Assembly: GCA_038206765.1 (NCBI GenBank)
Contig: JBBRAM010000005.1
Coordinates: forward strand, 124,001 to 188,000
DNA: 64,000 nucleotides
Direction: 5' to 3'
From: UKL13-2 sp038206765
Lineage (GTDB): Bacteria; Pseudomonadota; Gammaproteobacteria; Burkholderiales; Usitatibacteraceae
A program made the position numbers and the translations under genes. The notes under the pieces are model-generated. The model searched no databases and was not told where the DNA came from. It saw only the letters and a list, made by a program, of their open reading frames with translations. Shown in pieces: positions 17,179 to 26,662 of the stretch. Position 1 is the stretch's first letter; each line of letters opens with the position of its first letter.

Positions 17179-18014
17179 ATTCTTCTCTCCCGCGCTCATG
17201 TTTTCAATGAGCCAAATGCAACCAGGGCAGTGTGAAGAAAGGCGATGAACAGACAATTAACCAGTTGCAAAATCTTGCAACCAAGCAATCAACATCGCAC
17301 AAAACATGCAATGGCACGATTGAGTGCAGGTTGTTGAGAGCGACAGAGCGGACACAGAACAATCGGGGCACATGCTTCAAAACCCAGTCCTGGTCAGGCT
17401 CTTCACGGCATTAGCTGCATGCCGCTGAAAATTAGGATGTTTTTTCGATGCCAAAAAATGGCACGCCATCCGAATTTGCTCCTACTTAAGCTGCTTCGCA
17501 AGTTGCTAAACTAGTAACAGCTCGCTTAACTCGTCTTTCATTTCGCGCAACCTGCCTAAAACCGGCAGATGATCGTCAATCAATTGTTGTTTTTTAAGAT
17601 ACAAGGTTTGCGTTTTTGGTGCGTTTTGACAGAAACCATCAAACCACAAAAGCGCCGCTAGCCTTGCCATCACTATCGTTCTGTCTTCACGCACCGCCTA
17701 GTTTTGCAACTTCGTGCCAGAAACTTGAGTTTCCGACCCCGAAGGGCGCGCGTAAATCGTTTAGTATCGCTACTTGCTGGCGCAATCTTGGAATGCGCCG
17801 CGGTGAGCAAAAACGACCGCCCGTTTTCCGATTCGGTTTCAGTACTGTCAAGCGCTGGCGATGGATTTAAGAACCGCGCGGGAATGACATTATTGAAGCG
17901 ATGCGGTGACTTGGCTGAAATCCGGCTAATGGCAGGTTCAGTATGGTTACCTGAACTGCTGCACAGTATGTCCGTACTCCGTTCAAAATCAACGAGATAA
18001 AAGTATAACCTAAC
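17179..18014. other. Divergent rne/rluC intergenic region with probable long rne leader
   Basis: About 835 bases lie between the divergent rne and rluC genes. In E. coli the corresponding rne leader is long and its hairpins mediate autoregulation by RNase E; here the arrangement is similar but sequence homology cannot be judged by eye. A small perfect hairpin GTTGCAA-AATC-TTGCAAC lies at 17264-17281. I could not find a convincing sigma-70 promoter for either gene, and no open frame looks like a real protein. Confidence 0.5.
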
Positions 18015-19127
18015 ATGCGCTCTACGGGAAAAATAAGCACAGATGCGGTTTTAAGGCTCGATTCAAAGCCCGTGCCGAAACCGAATTCAACGCTAATTTC
18101 GCCCAAACCCGTGACCGGAATCAGCCCAATTAACGCTGACGCGGCCGCCTTCCTGACCATTGACGAAGCCAATGCAGGACAGCGGATTGATAATTTTTTG
18201 TGTTTGAAGCTCAAGGGCGTACCGAAAAGCCATGTGTACCGGGTGATTCGCTCGGGTGAGGTTCGGGTGAACAAAGGTCGGGTCGATGCCTCTTACAAGC
18301 TCGCAATGCATGATGTGGTGCGCGTGCCACCGGTGCGATTGGCAACAGTTGACGAAAATGCAAACCCTAGCTCCGGCGAGGCGTTTGAGGCAAAAATGGC
18401 GGAAAAAGCCCGCCAGTCCTTGGGTATTCTGTTTGAAGACGATGCACTCATTGCGATCGATAAACCGGCTGGCTTAGCTGTCCACGGCGGTAGCGGCGTG
18501 AGTTTTGGCGTGATTGAGGCGCTACGGGCGCAGCGTCCAGAAGCCAAATATTTGGAGCTGGTGCACCGTTTGGACCGGGAAACTTCGGGCATTTTGTTGG
18601 TGGCCAAAAAGCGCAGTGCATTGACCGCCATGCATGCGATGTTGCGCGGCGATGGTGAAACCAGCAGAATGAAGAAGCACTACTACGCGCTGGTGAAAGG
18701 TGATTGGACGGACGAGAAACGACATATCCGATCCAAACTTGCCAAAACGGAGACCGCCGGTGGCGAGAAGCGGGTTTATGTGGATGAACGCGATGGCCAA
18801 GAAGCGCACACCATCGTGACGCGAGTGGAGCGTTTCAAGATTGCGACGCTGCTCGATTGCGATATTCGCACCGGGCGGACACATCAAATTCGCGTCCATT
18901 TGTCGCATTTGGGATTCCCGATTATTGGTGACGACAAATACGGCGATTTCGCGCTGAATAAAGTCGCGCAAGCCGTTAAAAACGGCGGGTTAAAACGCAT
19001 GTTCCTGCACGCCAGATTGCTCGAGTTGGTTCATCCATTAACGGGTGAAAAATTAACCATTCAATCGCCCGTACCGTTAGATCTGGCGCGGTATTTGACG
19101 TTTTTGAAGAATATTAAAGGCAGTTAA
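18015..19127 (+). CDS. rluC: 23S rRNA pseudouridine synthase RluC
   Basis: RluC converts uridines 955, 2504 and 2580 of 23S rRNA to pseudouridine. The 370 residues contain an S4 RNA-binding domain (about 50-115, GQRIDNFLCLKLKGVPKSHV and GEVRVNKGRVD). The RluA-type catalytic domain has the signature HRLDRETSGILL (Asp187), then the RTHQIRVHLSHLGFPIIGD motif. It carries roughly 30 residues more than E. coli RluC ahead of the S4 domain; these are low in complexity and may reflect a start further downstream, but no better internal start is obvious. The divergent rne gene strongly favours RluC over RluD or RluA. Confidence 0.94.
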   Translation: MRSTGKISTDAVLRLDSKPVPKPNSTLISPKPVTGISPINADAAAFLTIDEANAGQRIDNFLCLKLKGVPKSHVYRVIRSGEVRVNKGRVDASYKLAMHDVVRVPPVRLATVDENANPSSGEAFEAKMAEKARQSLGILFEDDALIAIDKPAGLAVHGGSGVSFGVIEALRAQRPEAKYLELVHRLDRETSGILLVAKKRSALTAMHAMLRGDGETSRMKKHYYALVKGDWTDEKRHIRSKLAKTETAGGEKRVYVDERDGQEAHTIVTRVERFKIATLLDCDIRTGRTHQIRVHLSHLGFPIIGDDKYGDFALNKVAQAVKNGGLKRMFLHARLLELVHPLTGEKLTIQSPVPLDLARYLTFLKNIKGS

Positions 19128-19130
19128 TAA

Positions 19131-19817
19131 ATGGCATTTTTAGAATTATTTTCACCCTTCGCGCCTAGACGTTTTGACCTGATCGTGTTTGATTGGGACG
19201 GCACGATTATCAATTCAACCGGGTTGATCGCCGAATGCATCCAACTGGCCGCCGGCGAAGTCGGTTTTCCCGTGCCGAGCACGGTTGAGGCCAAACATAT
19301 TATTGGGCTCAGCTTGCAGCAATCGATCGAAGGCTTATTTCCCACTATGTCGGCGGTAGACTATGCCCGTTTTGCGGCGGCTTTCCGCGCCCATTATGTG
19401 CCTCGCGACGATGAGCCACCGCTTTACGACGGCATTCCCGAGTTGCTGCAAAGTCTGGGGCATCCCGAGCGGTTTTTAGCCGTTGCCACCGGTAAGCCGC
19501 GCATCGGGTTGGAGCGGGCATTTGGCTATACCGGATTGAAGCCGCATTTCCATTTCACGCGCACCGCCGACGAAGGATTACCTAAGCCGCATCCCGATAT
19601 GTTGTTCAAGCTGATGGAATTTACGGGCGTGTCGGCTGATCGTGTGTTGATGATTGGCGACACCACACATGATTTGCAACTCGCCGAAAACGCCGGCGTT
19701 GCTGCGGTAGGGGTGACCTATGGCGCGCATGCCGCGGACAAGCTGACGCAGCACCAGAATGAAACGATCGTCGACGATGTCGCCCAATTGGCGGCTTGGC
19801 TGCATCAATATGCATGA
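19131..19817 (+). CDS. HAD-superfamily hydrolase (phosphoglycolate phosphatase-like)
   Basis: This is a subfamily IA haloacid-dehalogenase phosphatase with an alpha-helical cap, 228 residues long. Motif I is FDWDGTIINST (nucleophile and acid Asp). Motif II is the VATGKPRIGL region, which also supplies the motif III lysine. Motif IV is MIGDTTHDLQLAENAG. The family includes Gph and the 5'-nucleotidase YjjG, and the true substrate cannot be read from sequence. Three bases separate it from rluC, and its stop overlaps the start of the Rieske gene, so rluC-HAD-Rieske appear to form one operon. Confidence 0.92.
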   Translation: MAFLELFSPFAPRRFDLIVFDWDGTIINSTGLIAECIQLAAGEVGFPVPSTVEAKHIIGLSLQQSIEGLFPTMSAVDYARFAAAFRAHYVPRDDEPPLYDGIPELLQSLGHPERFLAVATGKPRIGLERAFGYTGLKPHFHFTRTADEGLPKPHPDMLFKLMEFTGVSADRVLMIGDTTHDLQLAENAGVAAVGVTYGAHAADKLTQHQNETIVDDVAQLAAWLHQYA

Positions 19818-20193
19818 CGATCATCGTAAACTGGAACATCAATTTGGCGCCACCATTTGTGAGCGCCGGGCGCTGCAAGATGGCGGGAAAGCGATGCGAT
19901 TTGAACTTGTCCGCCGCAATGCTCGTGATGAGCAAGAGGCGGTGACAGGTTTTGCGGTTGCTTTCGACGGAAATGTTTATGCGTACAAAAATGTTTGTCC
20001 GCACCTTGGTACCGAATTAGATTGGCAACCGGGTGAGGTGTTCGATGAATCCGGTTTATACTTAATTTGCGCAACGCACGGTGCTGCGTTTGAGCCGGTC
20101 AGTGGGCTCTGTGTTGGCGGGCCCTGTAAAGGTGCAATTCTCTCAAAAATTGCGGTCGTGGTGGATAACAATCTGGTAAAACTAAGTGAATAG
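19810..20193 (+). CDS. Small soluble Rieske [2Fe-2S] protein
   Basis: This is a 127-residue single-domain Rieske protein. The two cluster motifs are CPHLG (Cys-X-His) and CATHGAAFEP (Cys-X2-His), followed by the GLCVGGPCKG loop. There is no signal or membrane segment, so it is a cytoplasmic ferredoxin-type protein rather than part of a bc1 complex. Its electron partner is unknown. The ATG chosen overlaps the HAD stop (ATGCATGA); an in-frame ATG 28 codons later (MRFELV) would still leave the domain intact. The same order (rluC, HAD, Rieske, S49 peptidase) recurs in betaproteobacteria as far as I know. Confidence 0.9.
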   Translation: MHDDHRKLEHQFGATICERRALQDGGKAMRFELVRRNARDEQEAVTGFAVAFDGNVYAYKNVCPHLGTELDWQPGEVFDESGLYLICATHGAAFEPVSGLCVGGPCKGAILSKIAVVVDNNLVKLSE

Positions 20194-20328
20194 ATTCGCT
20201 CATTTTTTTGGAATTGAACCCTGTAATCAACAATGAAAATATTCGGTTGGTTGGTGAAAGTTGTTGCATGCTGCGGCAGCTTTTGACAATCCAGCAAACA
20301 GTAACGTAAAAATTTTTAACAAACTCGG

Positions 20329-21405
20329 GTGACTATTTTGGACGTAGAACAATCGCAACAAGAGCCTCAACCAACTGCCACTACGGCGAATGCCACCGCT
20401 GGAAGTCATACGGCATCAACGTCGGCCTCCAGACCAACGAGCCAAGTTAACTGGGAACGGAGTGTTTTGGAAAAACTCGCGACGGAGACGTTAGATGAAC
20501 AAAAGCGTGCCCGTAAATATCGCACGGCCATAAGCTTGCTTTGGCTGGCGTTTTTCTTCTTGATTTTTCTGGCGATTATGGGCTTGTTTAGCGGCAAGCG
20601 CGGCGAGTCAAGCGCTAATGAAAAACACACGGCGTTAGTTGAACTAAAAGGTGTGATCGCAGCCGATTCCAAAGCGTCCGCCGATAAAATTATGAGCGCC
20701 TTACAGGCCGCGTTTAAGGATAAAAATACGGCTGGCGTGGTGCTGCGTATCAACAGTCCCGGCGGCAGTCCTGTGCAGGCAGGCTACATCAACGATGAAA
20801 TTAAGCGCCTTCGCGGTAGGTACAAAGAAATTCCGCTCTATGTCGTAGTCCAAGATATTTGTGCATCGGGTGGCTATTACGTCGCGGTAGCAGGCGACAA
20901 AATTTTTGTCGATAAAGCGTCGCTGGTGGGATCAATTGGCGTGTTGATGGATGGCTTTGGGTTTACCGGGACCATGGAAAAGCTGGGCGTCGAGCGGCGC
21001 CTGATTACCGCGGGAGCCAACAAAGGCTTTTTGGATCCTTATTCGCCGATGAATCCGGAGCAGCAAAAATACGCGCAGCAAATGGTGGGCGAAATTCATC
21101 AGCAATTTATCAGCGTGGTCAAAGCGGGACGTGGCGCAAGATTGAAAGAAACTCCCGATACTTTTTCTGGGCTGGTTTGGTCTGGTGAAAAAAGTGTGGC
21201 GTTGGGCTTGGCCGATGGTTTTGGTAGCCTTGATTTTGTTGCGCGTGAGGTGGTCAAGGCAGAGCAAATTGTTGATTTTACGTCTGAGGAATCGTTTTCC
21301 GAGCAGTTCGCGCGGCGCTTGGGCGCGAATGCGGCGGAATCGTTTTTCAACGGATTAATATCGACCATGACAAGCCAATCACAACAATCGCGGTCGGTCA
21401 GATGA
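20329..21405 (+). CDS. sppA: S49-family signal-peptide peptidase (SppA type)
   Basis: This is a membrane-anchored serine protease that cleaves leftover signal peptides in the membrane. It is the short, single-domain form of 358 residues. A Ser/Thr-rich cytoplasmic N-terminus is followed by one transmembrane helix (about 67-87, AISLLWLAFFFLIFLAIMGL). The catalytic domain contains INSPGGSPVQAG, the nucleophile Ser180 in DICASGGYY, and Lys232 in GANKGF. That 52-residue Ser-Lys spacing is the one known from the Bacillus enzyme. Translation appears to start at GTG; a TTG three codons later is an alternative. It follows the Rieske gene after 135 bases. Confidence 0.93.
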   Translation: MTILDVEQSQQEPQPTATTANATAGSHTASTSASRPTSQVNWERSVLEKLATETLDEQKRARKYRTAISLLWLAFFFLIFLAIMGLFSGKRGESSANEKHTALVELKGVIAADSKASADKIMSALQAAFKDKNTAGVVLRINSPGGSPVQAGYINDEIKRLRGRYKEIPLYVVVQDICASGGYYVAVAGDKIFVDKASLVGSIGVLMDGFGFTGTMEKLGVERRLITAGANKGFLDPYSPMNPEQQKYAQQMVGEIHQQFISVVKAGRGARLKETPDTFSGLVWSGEKSVALGLADGFGSLDFVAREVVKAEQIVDFTSEESFSEQFARRLGANAAESFFNGLISTMTSQSQQSRSVR

Positions 21406-21606
21406 AACATTCGCCGTTTTTGAGGCGCCATTGATTTAAATTTAAATTAGCTGGTTTTTGGCGTGGTCACGACATGGTTTTTTGATGATTTGCTAAGCAA
21501 TTTTGGCCCGCTTGTATCGATAACGGCTGTTGTCGGCGAACCAGAAACACAATATTATTCCGAATGATTTTTAGCGCTCCCAAGACTCAATCAAACAAAA
21601 TTTTTC

Positions 21607-24600
21607 ATGGCGCTTACTAGTTCATTGATGACGCAAGCTAAACGAATGACCAAGAACCTTTTTGGTCTCGGCGTTGTTCCGCCCGACGCTAGCGCGGTCA
21701 CCGAGGCCAAAACCAGTGGCGTTACCGCCGATCAAACGAATTCCCCGAGTGATACCGGTGGCTTGGTAGGTGATGTTGCAAATGATGCTGCAAATGAGGC
21801 GGTAAATCAGCACCAGAGTTTGCTCGGAAAGCCGGCCAGCGCGCCGTCGATTATGATCCGCATCAGCGTCGGCATTGCAGTGATTACGTTAGCACTGGCG
21901 TTGCTTCTTGGCATTGTCGCGCTGCGTTTATCGGCGCAGCTAAATTTGCCACAAAATGTCGAAACTGATCTTCGCAATCATTTGTTGATTTGGGGATTCG
22001 GCGGCGTGCTTATTTCGGCATTGCTCGGCGCCATGCTTGCGCGGCAAATTGCCGAGCCGTTGCGCAAATTGGCGGAGGAACTCAAAAACAACGATTTTCG
22101 TCACTATCCTTGGTCTACCACGACCCGCCACGAATACGCTGAGTTAGAAATACTCAACGATACGATGGAGGAATTGGCATCGGTTATCCGTGGTCGTGAG
22201 CGTGAATTGCTGGAGAGTGAACGCAAGTTCCGGGAGGCGTTTGACTTAGTGGGGATCGGCCTGACGCAAGTTGACCTCAACGGTCGTTATGTGAACGTCA
22301 ATCAACGCTTTTGTGAAATGTTGGGCTACTCACGAGACGAGGTAATCGGCAAGACCTTCGTCGAAATGACGCACCCCGATGACCGTGAATTCGAAGCCGA
22401 TGTGATTAGCAACGTAGACTCGATTAAAAACAGCGCAATCGCCCGCGAGAAGCGCTACTTTCGCAAAGATGGCACCATTTTGTGGGCGCAACGCTCGGGC
22501 ATCGTTGTGCGCGATGCCGAGGGCAAACCCCTTTATGGGCTCGGATCAATTGAGGATGTGTCGCGGTACCACGCATCGCAAGAAACATTAAAAGCGCTCA
22601 ATGCGTCGCTTCGTGCCATCGTGGAAACCTCGCCTTTGGCGATTTATTCGCTGACGCCCAACGGCATAGTTACGTTGTGGAATCCAGCCGCCGAAAAGAT
22701 GTTTGGCTTTAAAGAAGCGGATGTTTTGGGCAAAACTTCGCCACTGGCTCCTCAAGACAGCGAGCAAGAGAAACATCGTTTTGACAGCACTATTCAGGCG
22801 GGGCTAACCATCAACAATTTTGAGGCTGCGCGTCGGCGTGTCGACGGTCGCACCATTGAAGTCAGCTTCTCTGCCGCCCCTTTACGTGGTGCGGAAAATG
22901 AGGTTGTTGGCGCATTGGTGACGTGTGCTGATATTACGAGCTTAAAAAATACCACCCGGGCACTGGATCAGCAGCTTCATTTTACGCAAGAGCTGCTAGA
23001 GGTATTGCCGAACCCGATTTTTTACCGCGCGGCAAACGGGCCGTATTTGGGGTTTAACCGCGCCTATGAGCAGTTTTTCGGGGTGAATCGCGACGACTTA
23101 ATCGGAAAAACGATGGCGGATGTCCATCTCGCCCACATCGCAGAGCGCTTCGAGCTTAGTGATGCGGAAATTATGGAGAGCGGACAATCGCAGGTTACCG
23201 ATCTAACCCTGGTTGACAACCAAGGCCGGCGCCGGAATGTCGTCAAGAATGTGAGCCGCTTCACCAGTTCTGACGGGGAGGCCGCAGGGGTGATTGGCGT
23301 CATTACCGACATCACCGATTTTCGGCAAGTGGAGGAAGAATTACGCGCCACCGAGGGACGTTTCCAATCGATGGCCGAGAGTGCGATGGATATCGTGACG
23401 GTGCTTAATCAGGATGGCACGATACGTTACCAAAGCCCGTCTGTTCGGCATTTACTAGGTTACGAGCCCTCGGACATGATTGGCTTGAGCCAGTTTGATT
23501 TGGCGCATCGCGATGATGTGGATATGTTACGGGCTCGGTTTCAAGAGCTGATTGAAAAAGGCATCATGGAACGCCCTATTGAGTTCCGTGTGCAGACGCG
23601 TGACGGCCAATGGCGTGTGTTGGAATCGATTGGTAAAAATTGTCTGGATATTCCCGCCGTTGAGGGAATCATCGTTAATACGCGCGACATTACGGATCGA
23701 CGCGCAATCGAGCAGCGCATTCAGCACTTGGCGTTTCACGACGCGTTAACGGGCTTACCAAATCGCTCTCTGGTTCAAGATAAGATTTCGCAAGCAATCG
23801 CCCGTGCGGAGACCGCCGGCGAGCGGTTTGCGGTCATGTTTATCGACATCGATAATTTTAAAAATATTAACGATACCTTGGGCCACGATAGCGGAGATGA
23901 ATTGCTGTGCGGTATTGCGAAACGCCTGATCGATGCGGTTCGCACCTATGACACGATCGCGCGCCAGGGTGGCGATGAATTCATTGTGTTGTTGTCGGAA
24001 CTACAGGGGCATCGCGGTGCGACGCGGGTGGCGCAGAAAATTTTGGATGCTTTGCGTATTCCATTCGAATTGGGTGGCTCGCTGCAGCACGTTTCGGGTT
24101 CCATCGGGATTGCGCTCTATCCTGATGACGGTGTTGACGCACCAACCTTACTCAAGAATGCGGATACAGCAATGTTCCACGGTAAGGCATTGGGCAAAAA
24201 TACTTATCAGTTCTTTACCCCGCAGATGAATATTGCGGTGAAGCGCCGCGCCGCCATGGAATCGAATCTGCGTGCGGCTGTGCAGCACGGCGATTTCTCG
24301 CTGGTTTATCAGCCACAGGTGGATTTGAACACAGGTGAAATCGTTGCACTTGAGGCGCTGGTGCGGTGGATATCGGAAGATAATGGCACGATGATGCCGG
24401 GCGAATTCATTCCCCTGGCAGAAGAGACGGGTCTGATCAACGAGATCGGGCGTTGGGTACTCAGAGAAAGCTGCCGCCAAAATAAAGAGTGGATAGATAA
24501 AGGCTTCACGCCGCGCCGTATGGCGGTGAATCTCTCGGCGCGCCAATTGGTCGATAAGGGTTTTATCGAAATGCTTGCGTCCATATTGAAGGAAACTAAG

Positions 24601-25044
24601 CTTGACCCGAAGCTGCTTGAGCTGGAAATAACCGAATCGCAAGTGATGCGCCAAGGCGAGGGCAGTGTGCAGCTACTCAACGAAATTGCTGGGATGGGTA
24701 TCCATTTGGCTGTTGATGATTTTGGCACCGGCTATTCAAGTCTTTCGTACCTTAAACGCTTGCCAATTGGCACGCTCAAGATTGATCAGAGCTTTATTCG
24801 CGATATTACGGTTGATCCCAACGATACAGCGATTGTGGTTGCGATTATCAATATGGCGAAAAGTCTGGAACTCGATGTGGTGGCCGAGGGTATTGAGACT
24901 GCTGGCCAGCTGACGCTGTTGCGTGCCAAAGGTTGCGCTGTCGGGCAAGGTTTCTATTTCAGTGTGCCGCTAAGTGCGGGTGAGCTTGAGCCATTATTGG
25001 CGCTGCATTCGGTATTTGAAAGCCCCAATCAGCCGGGCGTTTGA
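21607..25044 (+). CDS. PAS-PAS-PAS-PAS-GGDEF-EAL cyclic-di-GMP enzyme with membrane anchor
   Basis: This is a 1145-residue sensor protein that can in principle both make and degrade cyclic-di-GMP. Two membrane helices (about 79-108 and 127-147) frame a very short periplasmic loop. A HAMP-like segment and four PAS domains (about 200-330, 335-450, 455-575 and 580-700) follow. The GGDEF domain has an intact RQGGDEF active site near residue 788, preceded by the inhibitory I-site RTYD. The EAL domain is intact: EALVRW, NLSARQ, ELEITES, DDFGTGYSSLSYLKR, VAEGIET and GQGF. Which activity dominates cannot be told from sequence. The N-terminal 70 residues are low in complexity. It stands alone between sppA and a convergent methyltransferase. 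Confidence 0.95.
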   Translation: MALTSSLMTQAKRMTKNLFGLGVVPPDASAVTEAKTSGVTADQTNSPSDTGGLVGDVANDAANEAVNQHQSLLGKPASAPSIMIRISVGIAVITLALALLLGIVALRLSAQLNLPQNVETDLRNHLLIWGFGGVLISALLGAMLARQIAEPLRKLAEELKNNDFRHYPWSTTTRHEYAELEILNDTMEELASVIRGRERELLESERKFREAFDLVGIGLTQVDLNGRYVNVNQRFCEMLGYSRDEVIGKTFVEMTHPDDREFEADVISNVDSIKNSAIAREKRYFRKDGTILWAQRSGIVVRDAEGKPLYGLGSIEDVSRYHASQETLKALNASLRAIVETSPLAIYSLTPNGIVTLWNPAAEKMFGFKEADVLGKTSPLAPQDSEQEKHRFDSTIQAGLTINNFEAARRRVDGRTIEVSFSAAPLRGAENEVVGALVTCADITSLKNTTRALDQQLHFTQELLEVLPNPIFYRAANGPYLGFNRAYEQFFGVNRDDLIGKTMADVHLAHIAERFELSDAEIMESGQSQVTDLTLVDNQGRRRNVVKNVSRFTSSDGEAAGVIGVITDITDFRQVEEELRATEGRFQSMAESAMDIVTVLNQDGTIRYQSPSVRHLLGYEPSDMIGLSQFDLAHRDDVDMLRARFQELIEKGIMERPIEFRVQTRDGQWRVLESIGKNCLDIPAVEGIIVNTRDITDRRAIEQRIQHLAFHDALTGLPNRSLVQDKISQAIARAETAGERFAVMFIDIDNFKNINDTLGHDSGDELLCGIAKRLIDAVRTYDTIARQGGDEFIVLLSELQGHRGATRVAQKILDALRIPFELGGSLQHVSGSIGIALYPDDGVDAPTLLKNADTAMFHGKALGKNTYQFFTPQMNIAVKRRAAMESNLRAAVQHGDFSLVYQPQVDLNTGEIVALEALVRWISEDNGTMMPGEFIPLAEETGLINEIGRWVLRESCRQNKEWIDKGFTPRRMAVNLSARQLVDKGFIEMLASILKETKLDPKLLELEITESQVMRQGEGSVQLLNEIAGMGIHLAVDDFGTGYSSLSYLKRLPIGTLKIDQSFIRDITVDPNDTAIVVAIINMAKSLELDVVAEGIETAGQLTLLRAKGCAVGQGFYFSVPLSAGELEPLLALHSVFESPNQPGV

Positions 25045-25116
25045 GATGCAACATCGTTGAACCTCGGCTCTGAGCGGAAAATGTTTTACGATGTTGTGGC
25101 TTTCAATAAAAAATGT

Positions 25117-25890
25117 TCACGCCAGAAATAAGAAGAGTGTCGGTGATTTTTCTAATTCGGTTCCCCGGCTGCGCCACGCAGCAATTGGGAAGGTGCGAAT
25201 TTGCTCGGTTGAACCGGTTAAATTTGCTGCCACGCAGAGCCGTGTGGTGGGTGTTAGCGCGGTTAACAAATCGTCGAACAGCGCTTGATTCCGGTACGGT
25301 GTTTCAATGAAAAGTTGCGTCACATTAGCGCGTTTGGATTCCCGCTCAAGTTCTTGAATTGCTTTTGTTCGAGCTGTCTTATCTTGCGGCAAGTAGCCGT
25401 GGAAAGCGAACTTTTGGCCGTTGAGCCCCGATGCCATTAAGCCGAGCAACAAGGCGCTTGGCCCGACCAACGGCACAACCCGAAGCCCTAAGTTGTGCGC
25501 CGCCGCAACCACCACTGCGCCGGGATCGGCGACCGCAGGGGCGCCTGCCTCGGAGACCAGCCCGACGTCGTGTCCGGCGAGAAGTGGCGCCAGCAGCACG
25601 TTCAATTCGGCGGTTTGCGCAGCGCTCTCAAGTCGGACATCGGCATGCTTATTTAGCTCTTGGATGGAAATTTCTTGGAGCGGGCGCGTGGTGCCAATCG
25701 CTTTCAAAAATGCGCGGGCCGTTTTGGCGTTTTCGGCAATGTAATGATCGAGTTTCAGGGCAACCGAAATGACATCGCGCGGTAAGATGGTCTCAGCACT
25801 AATCGGGAGCGCAAGATGGGTTGGAATCAGGTACAAAACACCGCGTTTGGCTGGTAGGACCACTGCGGTGGCGTTTACGGGAGCCGACAT
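25117..25890 (-). CDS. SAM-dependent methyltransferase, RsmI-related tetrapyrrole-methylase fold
   Basis: This is a 257-residue protein of the TP-methylase superfamily, related to RsmI, the 16S rRNA C1402 2'-O-methyltransferase. Family features are VSEAGAPAVADPGAVVVAAAH (SAM loop), VPLVGPSALLLGLMASGLNG and FIETPYRN. The N-terminal segment differs from true RsmI, which carries a GNLGDIT-type motif. I therefore regard this as the shorter RsmI-like paralogue that often sits beside maf in betaproteobacteria; its substrate is unknown. The chosen ATG overlaps the maf stop (TAATG). A GTG nine bases upstream is the alternative. Confidence 0.88.
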   Translation of the reverse strand: MSAPVNATAVVLPAKRGVLYLIPTHLALPISAETILPRDVISVALKLDHYIAENAKTARAFLKAIGTTRPLQEISIQELNKHADVRLESAAQTAELNVLLAPLLAGHDVGLVSEAGAPAVADPGAVVVAAAHNLGLRVVPLVGPSALLLGLMASGLNGQKFAFHGYLPQDKTARTKAIQELERESKRANVTQLFIETPYRNQALFDDLLTALTPTTRLCVAANLTGSTEQIRTFPIAAWRSRGTELEKSPTLFLFLA

Positions 25891-26510
25891 TATTGGCACT
25901 CGGTCATCGTATGACGAGGCTGTAGGACGCGGACACCTTCGTGGCGAAGCATATCGATCAGCGTCAGCAGCGGAAGACCGACGAGTGCCGTGGGGTCATC
26001 ACTCGACATTCGCACCATCAGTGCTGCGCCCAGCCCTTCAGATTTTGCGCTACCGGCACAATCAAGCGCATTTTCGTGCGCCAGGTAGTGAAGAATTTCG
26101 TCATCTGAATATTCACGAAATTGTACGGTTGTTGCCACGATGGTTGATTGGACACGACCTGATTTGGCATCAATCAAAGCCAGCGCGGTATGGAAAACGA
26201 GCTGTTTCCCGCACATTATTTTAAGCTGCTCAAACGCGCGTTCTATAGTTCCCGGTTTGCCGATTTGCTGGCCATCAAGCTCGGCCACTTGGTCAGAGCC
26301 AATGATCAAGGTGTCGGTATCGGCATGGCGAAACTGCGGCATGACGCTTTGTGCTTTCAGAATTGCCAAGCGCAGCGCCGTATTGGACGGAGATTCACCA
26401 TTCAGCGGGATTTCATCAGTCGACGGTTTTACAACCTTAAACGGGATTTGCAGGCGTTGCAGGATTTCGGCGCGGTATCGCGAGGTTGAGGCTAGAACAA
26501 GAGTCGGCAT
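25890..26510 (-). CDS. maf: Maf-family nucleotide pyrophosphatase (YceF type)
   Basis: Maf proteins hydrolyse non-canonical nucleoside triphosphates. The YceF branch prefers 7-methyl-GTP, and the position next to yceD-rpmF is that of yceF in E. coli. The 206 residues begin MPTLVLASTSRYRAEIL with the SxSxxR phosphate-binding motif. The catalytic aspartate lies in LIIGSDQVAELDGQQIGKPG, and the conserved GSAKSEGLGAAL and DPTALVGLPLLTL follow. A TTG start nine codons upstream is open, but the ATG matches the family start. It is divergent from yceD and overlaps the methyltransferase gene downstream. Confidence 0.93.
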   Translation of the reverse strand: MPTLVLASTSRYRAEILQRLQIPFKVVKPSTDEIPLNGESPSNTALRLAILKAQSVMPQFRHADTDTLIIGSDQVAELDGQQIGKPGTIERAFEQLKIMCGKQLVFHTALALIDAKSGRVQSTIVATTVQFREYSDDEILHYLAHENALDCAGSAKSEGLGAALMVRMSSDDPTALVGLPLLTLIDMLRHEGVRVLQPRHTMTECQ

Positions 26511-26544
26511 TTGAGGAATTTTTTTCTTCAAAATCAATGGCTTT

Positions 26545-26573
26545 TTGACAATATTGGATATAAAACGTATTAT
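26545..26573 (+). promoter_or_regulatory. Near-consensus sigma-70 promoter for yceD-rpmF and the fab cluster
   Basis: TTGACA (26545-26550) is followed after exactly 17 bases by TATTAT (26568-26573), eleven of twelve consensus positions. It lies about 90 bases before the yceD start and points into the operon. The same AT-rich segment carries TATAAT on the opposite strand (26575-26570), which could serve maf, but I see no good -35 for it. Confidence 0.8.
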
Positions 26574-26662
26574 AGCGCGAGTACTAAAAAGGTCGTTAGA
26601 AAGGTCGTCGTTCAGGCGTATAAAAGGTCACATTGGCCGCCAAAGTACCTGAAGAGCGGGTC

